The notes under the pieces were generated by a model. The model was not told the DNA's origin, searched no databases, and worked only from the letters and a program-made list of their open reading frames with translations. The translations under genes and the position numbers were made by a program. Positions 11,055-25,226 of a DNA stretch of 64,000 nucleotides are shown one piece after another. Position 1 is the stretch's first letter. Every line of letters begins with the position of its first letter. The stretch comes from Myxocyprinus asiaticus (lineage: Eukaryota; Chordata; Actinopteri; Cypriniformes; Catostomidae): the NCBI RefSeq assembly GCF_019703515.2, contig NC_059385.1:31629001-31693000 (forward strand), in the 5' to 3' direction.

Positions 11055-12236
11055 TCTTTAAAACGTACCTCCCTAACCTAAAACTTTAACCTAAACCTAA
11101 CCAATAGTGGTCTAAATCAGTGCTTGAAATGGGGTGGTATGCAGTGGTATGCAGTACCTGCAATTTACTTTACAGAGTACTGGCAGTTTTTCTTGCGTAC
11201 CACCACTTCTCTGGTACGATGTAATGTACAGTATCCTGACAGTGTTTAGTTCTACATCGTTCTCAATCCTGAACATCATCAAATCAGTTTGTTCACTGTT
11301 TCTAATAATTAGTATCTGCACAAGTATCTGGCTCCTGTGTGCAAATTAATGTGTGCAGGATAAGGAAGGCAAATCTTGCCCTCATTGAATGGGAGGATGA
11401 TACAAATTTGAAAAAGGAAAAACAGACATAATGCTCTTTTTTCAGTTTTAGGCTATATTTATTTTGTGTAAAAAGACAGTTCTACATTAGATTGCCATTT
11501 TTCTCTTATGCATATTGATACTGACAAAGATACAGACTTAGGCAGATCTAAATATTCTTTCTCAGTTTTCATAAACAACAACCCTACTTTGTATTGTTTT
11601 TATTTTCAAAGTAAAGCTAGTTAAAACCTATTTGTTAGTTGAGGATGTAAGGCCATATTTGTTCTTCAGCCAGATCTTAAGAAGGAATTTACATCTTTTA
11701 ATGTAATTAAATACTATTTTAATGTAAATAAACACATAAGTAACCGTATTGTTTTTACATGTTAACATGTTAGTTATTTATTTACAATAAAAGTGTTAGG
11801 TAAGATAAATATGGATAAAAAAGTTTGGCCCCAGTTCAGTTTATAAATACCCAAGATTATTTACTTATTTTTAAATAAACATTTGTTGTGAGCAAAAACA
11901 GTCTCAGAGTATATTTTATTGAACTAATGATTTAACAGTTATACTACTAGTAGTACTAGTATGTAACAACTAATCATTTAGCTATCACTAAATGGACTTG
12001 TCAAACATTCAGACAGTGGGGAACTTATATTTATTTTTTTTATTTATTTTGTTTTGTACTTAAACTGCATTATTGAACAATGACAAAGTCCAAAATTATC
12101 CTAGCAATAGCAACCAGGGGTAGGCAGTGGTGTAGTGTTGGGGATGTTTTTGTATTATTTATTTTTAAACATGGATCTATATGCCTTACAATGCCTCACG
12201 TGGAGCTGTTTTGGAGATAATATGTAATATATCATA
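11055..12236. other. AT-rich non-coding sequence
   Basis: No gene is seen. A short degenerate 'cctaaacctaacc' tract lies at 11065-11105. The rest is AT-rich, with no domain-bearing frame. Confidence 0.45.
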
Positions 12237-13831
12237 CAACCCCAATTCCAAAGAAGTTGGGACAGTATGAAAAATGCTAATAAAAACAAAAAAGAGTGAT
12301 TTGTAAATTATATTCACCCTTTGCTTTATTGAAAGCACTACAACTAAACATTTATATGATGATTTACCTTGTGAATTTCATTGTTTTTTTTTTTTTTGTT
12401 TGTTTTTTTTTTTTTGTTTTTTTTGAAAATGTACAGTAATTTCAAATCAGATGATTGCAACACACTCCAAAAATGTTGGGACAGTTGAGTGTTTACCACT
12501 GTGACCATTTCTTTTAATAACACTTATTAAGCATTTAGGCACTGAAGACTCAAGTTTGTTAAGTTTAAAAAGTGGAATTTTCCCCCATTCATCCATTATG
12601 TAGGTATTTAGCTGGAAAATTGTATGGAGTCTTCGTTGCCATATTGTACGCTTCATAATGCACCACACATTCTCAACTGCAGATGGTCAGGACTGCAGGC
12701 AGGCCACTCTAGCACCCGTACTCTTTACTTATTTGGCCAGTATATGGTTTGAAGTTGACCTGCTGAAAATTTCGGACATCCCTGGAAAAGACTGTGCAGG
12801 ATGGCAGTATATGCTTCTCCAAAATTCGTACATATCTGTCTGCATTAATGGTGCCCTCACAGATGTGCGAGTTACCCATGCCATGGGCACTGACACACCC
12901 CTGGCCCATACAGACATTGGCTTTTGGACCTGATTCTAATAACAGCTCAGATGGTTCTTTTCCTTTTTGGCCCGGAGAACATGACGGCTGTGTTTTTCAA
13001 AAACTGTGAAATGTGGACTCATCAGACCAAAAAACAGAGTTCCACTCTTCTACTTTCCATCTAAGATGAGACCGAGCCCAGAGAAGTTGGCAGCACTTCT
13101 GGACAGTGTTTATGTAGGGCTTCTGCTTTGCATAGCAAAGACTTAACTTGCATCTGTGGATGCAGCGGCGAGTGGTGTTGACTAACAAAGGTTTACTAAA
13201 GTAATCCAAAACCCATGTTCATGATATCAATTACAGAAGAATAATGTTTTTTAAGACAGTGATGTCTGAGGGATCAGAGATCACGTGCATTCAGAAGTGG
13301 TTTTCGTCTTGCCCTTTACGCATTGAGATTTTACCATATTCCTTGAAACTTTTAACTATATTGTGCACCGTAGAGGGTGAAATGCCCAAAATACTTCCAA
13401 TATGTCTTTGGGGAACATTGTTCTTAAAGTGCTGGATTATTTGCTGAAGCATCCGTGGGCAAATTGACAAGTCTCGAATGATCCTTGCTCTTGAAGGACT
13501 AGGCTGTTTTTGGAGGCTCCTTATATACTATGACACGATTGCCTCACCTGTTTAACATCTCCTGTTTCACATTGCCTTTTTATTTTAACTTGTCAGATTA
13601 TTATTAGTCTTAAATTGCCCCTGTCTCAACTTTTTTGGAGTGTGTGTTGCAATCATTTGATTTGAAATTATTCTACATAAAAAAAAAAATAAAAAAAAGA
13701 AATTCACAAGTTAAAACGCCATATAATGTGTAGTTGTAATGTTTTCAATTTAGCATAGGGTGAATATAATTTACAAATCACTACCTTTTGTTTTTATTAG
13801 CATTTTTCATACTTTTTTGGAATTGGGGTTG
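12237..13831 (-). mobile_element. Tc1-like DNA transposon, antisense
   Basis: The element has long inverted ends: 'caaccccaattccaaa' at 12237 and its complement ending 13831, with similarity extending roughly 190 bases inward (including 'gatttgtaaattatattcac' on both sides). TA dinucleotides sit exactly outside, at 12235-12236 and 13832-13833, the Tc1/mariner target duplication. A broken transposase runs on the minus strand. Confidence 0.85.
12447..13209 (-). pseudogene. Tc1-like transposase, degraded
   Basis: Three minus-strand frames give recognisable parts of one Tc1 transposase. They are 13209-12997 (LLWARSHLRWKVEEWNSVFW then SDESTF, holding the first catalytic Asp), 12909-12709 (HGMGNSHICEGTINADRYV), and 12668-12447 (IMKRTIWQRRL … IPLFKLNKLE, the C-terminal helix region). 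Frameshifts and stops separate them. The DDE enzyme cuts and pastes the element at TA sites. The copy is inactive. The N-terminal helix-turn-helix region (about 13210-13480) is only faintly preserved. Confidence 0.75.
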
Positions 13832-13991
13832 TATCTTTTTTTAACATATCTGTTGTGTGATGCTGAACCATCAGTGTGTATTACTTGTGCCAGTGTTACT
13901 GTCACAATGACTTTTTGATGGTGACACCTCATCTGTTCATATTACTTATCTCTACACTTTATTATAGATCTGGGGTTCATATCCATTCCAT

Positions 13992-14025
13992 TCTCTCTCT
14001 ATCTCTCTCTCTCTCTCTCTCTCTC
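13992..14025. repeat. (CT)n microsatellite
   Basis: An almost perfect run of CT/TC dinucleotides, with one interruption near 14001. Confidence 0.85.
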
Positions 14026-14316
14026 GTCCTGCTAGATAATTTATCAATGCTTTTCTATCGCTGTTGGCTGACTTTTCTTTTCTAAATGGAGAGCATGCAC
14101 TTGATTTGAGTTTGAGATTGTTGCAACAAATATCAACAACACGTAAGCTCGTCAGTCAATCGATTTATAGAACATCCGTATGCACATAAATCCAACTCCT
14201 GATGGCATGCATGTCAGTCATAATACTTCAAACACAGGGGGCACTAGAAAAATTAGACATCATTCATGATAGAGCTGATGTTTTTTGTGTCACCAGAAAG
14301 CATGTCACTTTTCAAA

Positions 14317-14445
14317 AGTTGCTAAAAGTTCCAAATACATTTTAAAAGTAGCTAAATTTGCTAGGTGCTTTTTGAAAAAAAAGTTGCCAGTGTAGTCTGA
14401 AAAGTTGCTAAATCTAGCAACAAAATTGCTAAATTGGCATCACTG
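14317..14445. repeat. Possible hAT-like MITE end with internal repeats
   Basis: The 'gttgctaaa' motif recurs at 14318, 14404 and, in variant form, between them. The segment ends 'aaattggcatcactg', resembling an inverted hAT-type CAGTGATGCC terminus. The other end is not seen. Confidence 0.35.
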
Positions 14446-15306
14446 GTCCAAAGTTCAACACTTAATCAGGTGAGCTACCGCAGAAGCTAATCACATTGGA
14501 ATAAGTGTGTAAATGCTGGTGAGGCTGTAATACAAGGGTTAAAAATGTGTCGTCTATCAAATGATGTGATATAGTAAAAGTGTTTCAGTATCATAATACA
14601 TAATACAATTACTTGAATGGGGAAAGACCAAAATCTCCTAAACGGTTGGTCAAGATTACGATCAAAGGACATATTTCAAATCAGCAGTAAAATCTGACAA
14701 CACTGGTATCATAAATTGTGCTTTACCTCAGATTACGCTAAAAAACACTTTTCTTGGCTTGTATAGCTAATGCGCATGTGCGTTGTCGAGTTGATTGACA
14801 AGCGATGTCTGAATCTAAAAGGTGATTGACACTTTTACCAGTAAGGCGGGACTTCCTTTCTACATCCATTGACCGTTGGCTGCCATTGGGTATTCCAGTT
14901 TCTCCCATTCATTTTAAAAGAAGTGGCTTATCTCTGCTAAATAATCTCTGGTAGTAGAGCAAAAAATAAGTGTTACTAATAAAGTCAAAATCAGCCACTG
15001 TAATCGTGATTACAGTGAATAAAACATGGTTTAAAAATACACAAAAACGAAACAATTTGTTGAATTGAAAAATTATTACAAATTCATGTTTAAGAATTAT
15101 TAGTTTAAAACATTTTTTTTTTGTATTTTTATTTAGTTTTCTATTTCATTTTAGTTTTGGTTAGTTTTAATGGTGTATAACTATCTTTGTAATTTATTTT
15201 TTTATGTCTTTTTTATTGATTTTCAGTACTAATTTTAGTTTTCATCCCTTTAGCCTCAGAAGCCCTGCACTGCAGAACAACTAGTCCCTGATCTGCCGAA
15301 GTGTGT

Positions 15307-15381
<75 letters not shown>

Positions 15382-16449
15382 CCTACTTATGTATATGCTG
15401 AATGAAATAATTTGTATTTTTCTGTGTTTTCTTTGCATAATTTCACTGAGACTGCAGGCCTGTTGAATGAGTTGCGACACACTTTATTGCACACAAAATC
15501 AGTTAGTTTTGTCGACATAATACTTTTTATTAACAATAATATACTTGTTCTGACCATTTTAGATAGTCTTGATCTTTAAATATCTTGGAGCCTTGACAGC
15601 TCTTTTCAAATATTGATTTTGTCTTCTCACATATTTGCATTGATAATGAGGTATGTTTGGGGTCATTGCCCAGATGAAAGGTCTACGCATGGGTATCTTA
15701 ACCTCCTGCTGGAGACAACAATGTTTCAGACTAAAATATCCTGGTGCTTATTGGAATTCATTATAATCGATCTTACCAGCAGCCAAACAGCCTCAAACCA
15801 CTGACTGGCTTGCCTAACCTACAGTGATGGATGTCAGAGGGATTTTAGATGCATACAAACTCATGTATATAACCCAGTCAAACAATGGCTGGTGAAAGGC
15901 AGTGGTACAGTGTATGGAGAATGAAATCAACATTGTATAAGAGATACCACTATTTGGTTTTATGTTGTTATTATCAGAGAACGAATAACATGGTTTTGCA
16001 GAAACAAAAATTCACAACTCAAAAAGCTGTTTTTGTTTAAAATTGTTTTGTATAGCAAAACTGTGACTTTTCTATATGTTTAAGCCCAAAACATCACTCA
16101 GTGGTTTTTGCTTAGGCAAGTAACAGTATTACTTTTGCTCATATGTTGGGCTAGGGATTTGAACACACTCTTAACTCTAAGTATTATGAAATTTCACTTA
16201 ATGTGTGATGAAAAAAAGGACTTATATTGAAGAGGGAATCAAGTCTGTGTTTCCCGATAGTGCTGCAACTCATGCCCTAACTAACATTTTGAGTTAATTT
16301 ACGATGAAATACCACCGGTTTCCCAAACCAGCAAGTACTGTAGATCACTGATTAGAACTTTAAGTGCATCATACGAGAGCTGTCAAAAAGAAGTTTGCTT
16401 AGAAGTTTTAAACTACTGCAGGGTCACATATCTTCTTTTGAAATCAATA
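14446..16449. other. AT-rich non-coding sequence with (TA)n
   Basis: No gene is seen. A perfect (TA)n run occupies about 15309-15378. The small open frames nearby are artefacts of it. Confidence 0.5.
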
Positions 16450-16451
16450 TA

Positions 16452-17942
<1,491 letters not shown>

Positions 17943-18091
17943 TAATTAATAAGAACATATGTAGCGTTCTCCATCAAAATGAGTAATAAGTAGCAATAGG
18001 TCGTTTATGGAAAAACATGAAATTTGTTAAAAACTTGATTGTTCAGGCATGGGTAGTGCTAGGGGTAGGCTTTGTCAGTAGAGTTAAACCT

Positions 18092-18541
18092 GGGGGGGCC
18101 TGGGTAGCTCAGAGAGTATTGACACTGACTACCACCCCTGGAGTCGCGAGCTCGAATCCAGGGTGTGCTGAGTGACTCCAGTCAGGTCTCCTAAGCAACC
18201 GAACTGGCCCAGTAAAGTCACATGGGGTAACCTCCTCGTGGTCGCGATTAAGTGGTTCTCACTCTCAATTGGGTGCGTGGTAAGTTGTTCATGGATCATG
18301 GAGAATAGCATGAGCCTCCACATGCTGAAAGTCTCCGTGGTGATGATGCACAACGAGCCACGTGATAAGATGCGCTGATTGACTAGCGGAGGCAACTGAG
18401 ACTTGTCCTCCACCAGCCGGATTGAGGTGAGTAACTTTGCCACCACGAGGACCTAGTAAGTAGTGGGAATTGGGCATGCCAAATTGGGGAGAAAAGGTGG
18501 TTAAAAAATAATTAAAATAATAATAATAATAATAAAAAATA
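18092..18541 (+). repeat. tRNA-derived SINE, plus copy
   Basis: The head 'gcctgggtagctcagagagta' resembles a tRNA with an A box (tagctcag). A B box (gctcgaatcca) lies about 40 bases on. The body contains 'catggggtaacctcctcgtgg' and ends with 'aaattggggagaaaaggtgg' and an AAT-rich tail (18510-18541). The second copy at 18978-19433 is inverted. Pol III transcription from the A and B boxes is expected for the class. Confidence 0.8.
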
Positions 18542-18977
18542 GAATTAAAACTGTCTAAATGCCTGTTTTGGTGAGATATTGCAAACTGGGTTGAGTTGGT
18601 ACCAAATATTAACATACAGTATCCCTGAAAACAATGAGTAGTACTAATTTGCTTGAGAAATTTGCAAACTTAAGTCACAAGCCAGGACATTTGCATTTTT
18701 TGCAATTCTCTTTTATTAAGACACAATGGGCCCTATTTTAATAGCGCCTAGCACAGCATTATGATTTAAGTCATATGCGCAAAATCAATGGGAATAGCAA
18801 TGAAGTTTTGTACAAAAGGTTTTTAGGTGCAAGTTTTGAGAAATTGCTTGGGCAAAGCGCTAATGGGCTGGGTCAAATATTCTGATTATCAAGCACCAGC
18901 AAGATAAACAAAGACAGCACATTCATAAGAAATTGGTAATGTAAATTTTTTTGTGTGTGTGTGTGCATTCACTGTGT

Positions 18978-19433
18978 CCTTTTTTTAAATTATTATTATT
19001 TTTTTCTCCCCTTTTTCTCCCCAATTTGGAATGCCCAATTCCCAATGCACTCTAAGTCCTCGTGGTGGCGTAGTGACTCACCTCAATCCAGGTGGCAGAG
19101 GACAAATCTCAGTTGCCTCAATCACCGTCAATCTGCACATCTTATCACGTGGCTTGTTGAGCACATTACCGCGGAGACATAGCACACGTGGAGGCTTCAC
19201 GCTATTTTTCGCGGCATCCACGCACTACTCACCATGCACCCTACCGAGATCGAACCACATTATGGCAACCATGAGGAGGTTACCCCATGTGACTCTAACC
19301 ACCCTAGCAACTGGGCCAATTTGGTTGCTTAGGAGACCTGGCTGGATTCACTCAGCACGCCCTGGATTTGAACTCACAACTCCAGGGGTGGTAATCAGCG
19401 TCTTTACTCACTGAGCTACCCAGGCCCCCCATA
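18978..19433 (-). repeat. tRNA-derived SINE, minus copy
   Basis: The reverse complement matches the 18092-18541 copy from head (ending 'gagctacccaggcccccc' at 19430) to A/T-rich tail (18978-19000), with scattered differences. The B box is altered (tttgaactcaca on the plus strand). No coding capacity is seen. Confidence 0.8.
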
Positions 19434-19975
19434 CTGTGTCCTTGTTCAATTTCAGGTATATTTATATGATAGTGGCACGCTCTTTTTATACGCATGGAAA
19501 ATGTGGTTCAGGATTTTGATGTAGGCTCTGTTAAATTATAGACAATGTAAGTATTATTATTAATCACTTAGTATTATTAATTATTTTCATCTACTGACAC
19601 ACAAATCATGGCTAGTATTAACAGTGATTGTACTGGCATGCACTTCACTTGTACCAGTTAATTTTGATTTAGAAAAATTGAATTCACTGGTTGAAACAAA
19701 AATAAACCAAAACAAAATATTTCTAAATTCAAATTACCCTTAATCGAAATAAAAATATAATCAAACTAACACAGTTATTTTTCCAAAGTTAACTTTTTAC
19801 CCTCTTAAACTTCCACCGGCACCTTTTGCAACAGGTGGAAAAAATACCAATATAAATTAAATCATAAATACAATTGTAAATATAAACATAATCATATTAA
19901 TTTAAAATAATCCATGACCTATAGATAGTTAAGATTTACTTTATCAATGACACCCCACAGATGAAACATTTCAAA

Positions 19976-20028
<53 letters not shown>

Positions 20029-20218
20029 ATTATGTTTCAACATTTTATTAAAGGATGGCCACAATACATATCCACATATTTGCAGGTGTAGACTAAGCCC
20101 CAAATATCCACTAATCCTAGAACCTCCCATGGTTTCAGGTTTTCTATTGTTTCTAATAAAGTCTCAGCTTTCAAATGATGTCAGTGTTATCTTGAATGTA
20201 GCTGGTGGGTTGTAAATA
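19434..20218. other. AT-rich non-coding sequence with (AT)n
   Basis: No gene is seen. A perfect (AT)n run lies at about 19979-20024. Confidence 0.5.
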
Positions 20219-20757
20219 ACAATTCAGTATACAAAAATAAATGTTTTGGAAAAAAATGACAGCGGTCGATGGGGCTGTATTGAAAAAGAGAATAATAAAA
20301 AATAATAAAATATATTTTTTTTGTACTTATTTGAATTACGAAAAATTAAATTACAATCCAGGAGTTTTCTGACAATTTGTAAATGTGACTCAGAAAGAAC
20401 AATGTGCCGAAATGAGAGCTAAAATTATTCACTGAATTTCCACACAATGAAAAATAAGTATAAATATATATGGAAATTAAATATGGTAGATGCTAATGTT
20501 AAATGAAAACACAAACAGGGCATTAGTCTACCCACACGCTTCAAAACATAATACATGCTTATGTCATTCACAGCATTTTATGCATTTGACACATGCTTAA
20601 ATCACTCAAAGCATTTTATGCATATATAACCAGGTTTTAAGGACATGTAGAACAGTTTAAAACGATCAAATTCTCACACATGCTCACTTAACTGAAAAAC
20701 ACTCTGGGCAATCAATCATTAAAAAAAGATGTGATTGATATTAAATTTACATACCCA
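20219..20757. repeat. Unclassified repeat X, copy 2 left part
   Basis: It shares 'gacagcggtcgatg' (20262-20275), the A/T-rich section and 'aaatatggtagatg' with copy 1 at 2546-2900. Sequence collinear with copy 1 continues only after DIRS B, at 23774, so DIRS B is inserted in it. It has a longer middle section (20370-20700) than copy 1. Confidence 0.6.
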
Positions 20758-21060
20758 GTCCCCTATCTGTCACTCACTCGACGTTGTGTCGATGTAGTAA
20801 CACTAGGGGTCACTCTTGGGAGCACGAAACACCTCTGATCTTTGAAAAAACGTCAATGGGAATTGGCGAGTGGTATTTGCATACCACTCCCCTGAACATA
20901 CGGGTATAAAAGGAGCTGGTATGCAACCACTCATTCAGATTTTCTCTTCGGAGCGAACGGTTGATACTCACTGAGCTGAATTCCCACGGCTTTTCATTCA
21001 CCTCTGCTGGATCTGACGGCGCATTTCAGTGGCTTCTCCCCCTCTGGTATTCGGTGATCC

Positions 21061-21562
21061 CCCCGGTGGATCAGGCGCTCGGACAAGCCACCTCCGCCCT
21101 GCACGCCATGGCTCTCCTGCAAGTCCACCAAGCCAAGGCGCTAAAAGAACTGCACGAGGGTAGTTCCGCCCCGGGATTGATGCAAGAACTGCGCTCGGCG
21201 ACAGACCTCGACAGGTTACCCTCAGGGGAGAGTGGAGACTCCACTTTCAGGTGGTCCAGCTGATTTGGAGTCGATTCGGGCAGGCACAGGTAGACCTGTT
21301 TGCTTCCCGAGAATCCTCCCACTGCCCAATCTGGTACGCCCTGACCGAGGCACCCCTCGGTATAGATGTGTTGGCACACAGCTGGCCCCCTGGACTACGC
21401 AAATATTCATTTCCCCCAGTGAGCCTACTTGCACAGACCCTGTGTAAGGTCAGGGAGGACAAGGAGCAGGTCGTCCTAGTAACACTCTACTGGCCCACCC
21501 AGACGTGGTTCTCGGACCTCACACTCCTCACGACAACCCCCCCCCCGGGCAAATTCCCCTGA
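21061..21562 (+). pseudogene. DIRS B gag/pol deletion fusion remnant
   Basis: The frame 20961-21263 carries the gag segment ALHAMALLQV … KELHEGSSAPGLMQELR, then at about 21207 switches to sequence that in copies A and D follows RNase H. The next frame (21251-21562) reads LIWSRFGQAQVDLFASRESS, ALTEAPLGIDVLAHSWPPG and VTLYWPTQTWFSDL, a block typical of the DIRS polymerase C-terminal region. The deletion end points lie in short similar sequence. No functional product is expected. Confidence 0.7.
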
Positions 21563-21584
21563 GGAAGGACCTTCTTTCTTAGGG

Positions 21585-22638
21585 ATGGGGCACCATCTGG
21601 CACCCGCAACCAGACCTCTGGAATCTCCATGTCTGGCCCCTGGACGGGACGTGGAAGACTTAAGTGGCCTACCTCCCGCAGTGGTAGACACGATCACTCA
21701 GGCTAGGGCTCCCTCTACGAGGCACCTGTATGCCTTGAAGTGGCATCTGTTCACTAAGTGGTGTTCTTCCTGACGCGAAGACCCCCAGAGATGCACAGTC
21801 GGATCGGTGCTTTCCTTCCTGCAGGAGAGGTTGGAGGAGCAGCTGTCCCCCTCCACCTTGAAGGTGTATGTAGCCGCTATAGCGGCACACCAAGACACAG
21901 TGGACGGTAAGTCCTTAGGGAAGCACGACCTGCTCATCAGGTTCCTGAGAGGCGCCAGGAGGTTGAATCCCTCCAGACCGTGCCTCATTCCCTCATGGGA
22001 CCTCTCTGTAGTTCTTCAGGGTCTACGGGGAGCCCCCTTTGAGCCCCTGGAGTCAGCTGAGCTTAAGGCACTCTCTTTAAAGACTGCCCTCCTGACTGCG
22101 CTCACTTCCATGAAGAGGGTAGGAGACCTGCAAGCGTTCTCTGTCAGCGAAATGTGCCTGGTGCCTGGAGACCGGGCTATTTGCCCAAGGTTCCCGTGAC
22201 CCCATTTAGGGATCAGGTGGTGAACCTGCAAGCACTGCCCCAGGAGGAGGAGGCAGACCCAGCCCTGATGTTTCAGTGTCCGGTGCGTGCTTTACGCATA
22301 TATTTGGATTGCACGCAGAGCTTTATAGAGTCTCTGAGCAGCTCTTTGTCTGTTTTGGTGGACAGCGGAAAGGAAGCGCTGTCTCCAAGCAGAGGATCGC
22401 CCACTGGCTCATTGACGCCATAGCAATGGCATATCACGCTCAGGACGTGCCGCCCCCTGCAGGGCTACGAGCCCATTCTACCAGGAGTGTGGAGGCCTCC
22501 TGGGCCTTGACCAGTGGTGCCTCTCTAACAGACATTTGCAGAGCAGCGGGCTGGGCAACATCCAACACCTTTGCGAGGTTCTACAATCTCCGGGTTGAGC
22601 CGGTTTCGTCCCGTGTCTTGCTATGTACGAACAGGTAA
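21585..22638 (+). pseudogene. DIRS B tyrosine recombinase, frameshifted
   Basis: The N-terminal SAM-like domain reads ARAPSTRHLYALKWHLFTKW (about 21710) and LSPSTLKVYVAAIAAH (frame 21807-22199). The first catalytic Arg is in SMKRVGDLQA. A short loss near 22165 shifts the frame. The C-terminal part (22276-22638) contains CFGGQRKGSAVSKQRIAHW, the HxxR pair in LRAHSTRSVEA, and GWATSNTFARFYNLRV with the presumed nucleophile Tyr. It ends …LLCTNR. So all catalytic residues are present but in two frames. The role is integration and resolution of the circular DIRS DNA without a DDE integrase. Confidence 0.85.
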
Positions 22639-22639
22639 G

Positions 22640-23390
22640 TCCGGGACAGCTGGCCAGGTGTATCGCTTGCACATAGTGCCTTTCACCTCCCATGAGCTGA
22701 AGACGTGCGCTGTTGACTCCCAGTAGTGTTCACAATGTGTGTTTCCTGGATGACTTCCTCCAAGCCCTGTGGCAGACGAGTTTGCGGAGAAACTTGCTGC
22801 CAGCTCAGTACATGTGCTAACTAAGTCCTGTACTGGGGTAGGTGCTCCGCATGTGTTGGTTCCCCATAGGTGACCCCATGCGATGTATATCTTCCTCCTA
22901 TAATCATTTCCCTGTTGGTAAACTGTGTCTTCCTTGGGCAGAGGCCCCTCTGCCCCAGTCATCATGTTTGTAGAAACTCCTCCCCCATTGGGTAGGACCT
23001 ACCATGGGAATTCTCCACATGACATACTTCCGACAAGGCTCGGCAAGACCATGTGATGTATTTCCACTCAAAATACCCCCCCTGGGCGTGGTGTGGTCTC
23101 TGCAGTGTCTTCCCCTTGGGAGTGACACTGGTGGCCCCAGTCAGTTAACAAATTTCACTCTTTTTTGGGGAGAGAAAAAAAGAGGATAAGAGGCCACGAC
23201 TGGGCTAGCCTGTCCCTATTTTTTGGGCAGTAGACTTGTCCCCGAAGGGCCGTTCAACGCTCATAACAGCGTTGGGGGAGGTTACATGTCGGCCTGGTGC
23301 GCTGGCTACGAGGCACACAGTGGTCTGCCCGTCTCGCACCGCCAGTTCATGTAACCCATTTCAGCTAGTTGTGGCGTTTCGTATAGGGAC
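22640..23390 (+). other. DIRS B 3' untranslated region
   Basis: Non-coding sequence between the recombinase stop and the internal complementary region. It is collinear with 34890-35640 (inverted) in copy D, including 'cccttggg' and 'ggggagg' motifs, so it is the normal 3' part of the element. Confidence 0.65.
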
Positions 23391-23773
23391 CACTAGTGTC
23401 ACTACATCGACACAACGTCGAGTGAGTGACAGATAGGGAACGTCCTGGTTACTTTCGTAACCTCCGTTCCCTGATGGAGGGAACGAGACGTTGTGTCCCT
23501 CCTGCCACAATGCTGGATTACCCGCTGAAATGGCCGGGACCTTGTCTCGGATCCTCAGCACAAAACCTGAAAGAGTGGTTGCATACCAGCTCATTTTATA
23601 CCCGTATGTTCAGGGGAGTGGTATGCAAATACCACTCGCCAATTCCCATTGGCCTTTTTTCAAAGATCAGAGGTGTTTTGGTCTCCCAAGAGTGACCCCT
23701 AGTGTCACAACATTGACACAATATCTCGTTCCCTCCATCAGGGAACGGATGTTACGAAAGTAACCAGGACGTT

Positions 23774-24040
23774 TTCACATGTGTGCACCAAATGTGGTCA
23801 AACTTCACACATGCAATCCATATGCATCCTTCAAAAATAACCCATAGCAAACGTTCAATTTTAATATATGACTCTTCTGAACACATATTTAATTCAATTT
23901 ATCAGCATCTTGTGTGAAATTTGATATTTACCCAAATAATTATCAACCAATGAACAAAACTGGGAGCTCTCTTGCACAGTGCATATTATCACACCTCCAA
24001 CACAAGAGTGTGCCGGAAAGCGGATGTCACAAAACTCCGG
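23774..24040. repeat. Unclassified repeat X, copy 2 right part
   Basis: Contains 'atgcaatccatatgcatcc' and 'gggagctctcttgcaca' as in copy 1, plus about 100 extra bases between them. It ends near 'gccggaaagcggatg'. Confidence 0.6.
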
Positions 24041-25136
24041 TGTCACAAAACTTAAAGGGGCCACGTCCAATTTATGACTAGAGTTAAATTAAATTAAATT
24101 TCTCCACTGGGCTACATATAAATCATTTTTGTTGTTGTTGTTTGTTTGTTTTTGAAAGTGGTGTGTCAAATCGCTTTAGCTGCTATCAATTTAATCAGGA
24201 GTGCCGCAAATTGCGTCATACTCTTCCAATCAGCACTCCTCATTTACCTCAGGTAAGTTATCCAATGTCCATAGTTATTTAGCTTAAAAAAATGAGCAAT
24301 AGAGAAAAAAATATTGCTAACATTTTAAATGCCATCACTGTCAGAGATGCAACAACAGATGTGGAGTGGATAGCACGTTTCAGAGTGTTTTAGCCAGTAG
24401 AAGTGCGATATCCACACTTTGCGATCTTGTCATGGATGCACAAGTTTATCAATAGCTCTGAGGCTGGTGTGTGTGTATCTGTGGGTGTGGTATGTGTATT
24501 TGTGCTGTGTGTGCTGCTGTGACCTTCCTGTTTACTGTAGTGCATAAACCTCAAACTGTGATTCAGTGTCAACGTGACTCAAAATGATAGAGCAGGTCCT
24601 ATTTTATTTCTCTATTGGCATTAGTTATGCTTATCAAATTACAACATACAGTTCTACCTTATTGACTGTCAGAGTTGCCGCTGAAAGCTGCTCCTTAAAC
24701 TACAATGCTTCCAGCAAAGCTTGCTGTCTGGGCTGGATGTGTATATAGCTTCTTGTCCAATGAACATTGATCTTTGCTCCACTGAAATCAACAGAACAGG
24801 TATCTGCCATAGACACCCATTAAAGCATGGTATTAAAGCATTGGATTAACAGTACGATAAGTGCGCCATTTACACTTTTATTCGCAACGTTTTGAAATGC
24901 ACTGAAAGTTATATCTACTGTATAAGGTGTAAAATATGACTGTATAATCTGATTTAAAAATGTGGCAATATATTTTAAATGCATATTTGGATTATCAGTA
25001 CTTCCTGGTGGTACTGTAGCTAAATCACAAAAGATAAAGCACACACACAAATGTGTTGTTAATCTACAAAAATATGCTTCTGATGGAACAGCATGTGTCT
25101 TAACATGTTTAACTTTCAAATTAGGGTTTGATTAAA

Positions 25137-25226
<90 letters not shown>

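Larger units (their letters stand above)
20758..23773 (+). mobile_element. DIRS-type retrotransposon, copy B (internally deleted, about 3 kb)
   Basis: The 5' inverted repeat (20760-20960) is complementary to 23560-23745. The internal complementary region lies at about 23395-23485. The interior jumps from leader to the end of gag (about 21060), then, at about 21207, straight to the region after RNase H. The whole reverse transcriptase is deleted. The tyrosine recombinase is the best-preserved gene. TATA boxes are at 20905 (plus) and in the 3' repeat near 23595 (minus, degenerate). Confidence 0.85.

Noticed and set aside
15256..15480. 74-codon minus-strand frame with Tyr-Ile repeats
   Set aside because: Translation of a (TA)n microsatellite.
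18092..18170. Functional tRNA gene at the SINE head
   Set aside because: A and B boxes are present, but the cloverleaf is not maintained and the sequence continues into a SINE body found twice.
25139..25224. Tandem array considered as CRISPR-like
   Set aside because: Simple dinucleotide repeats without spacers; the sequence is a eukaryotic genome.
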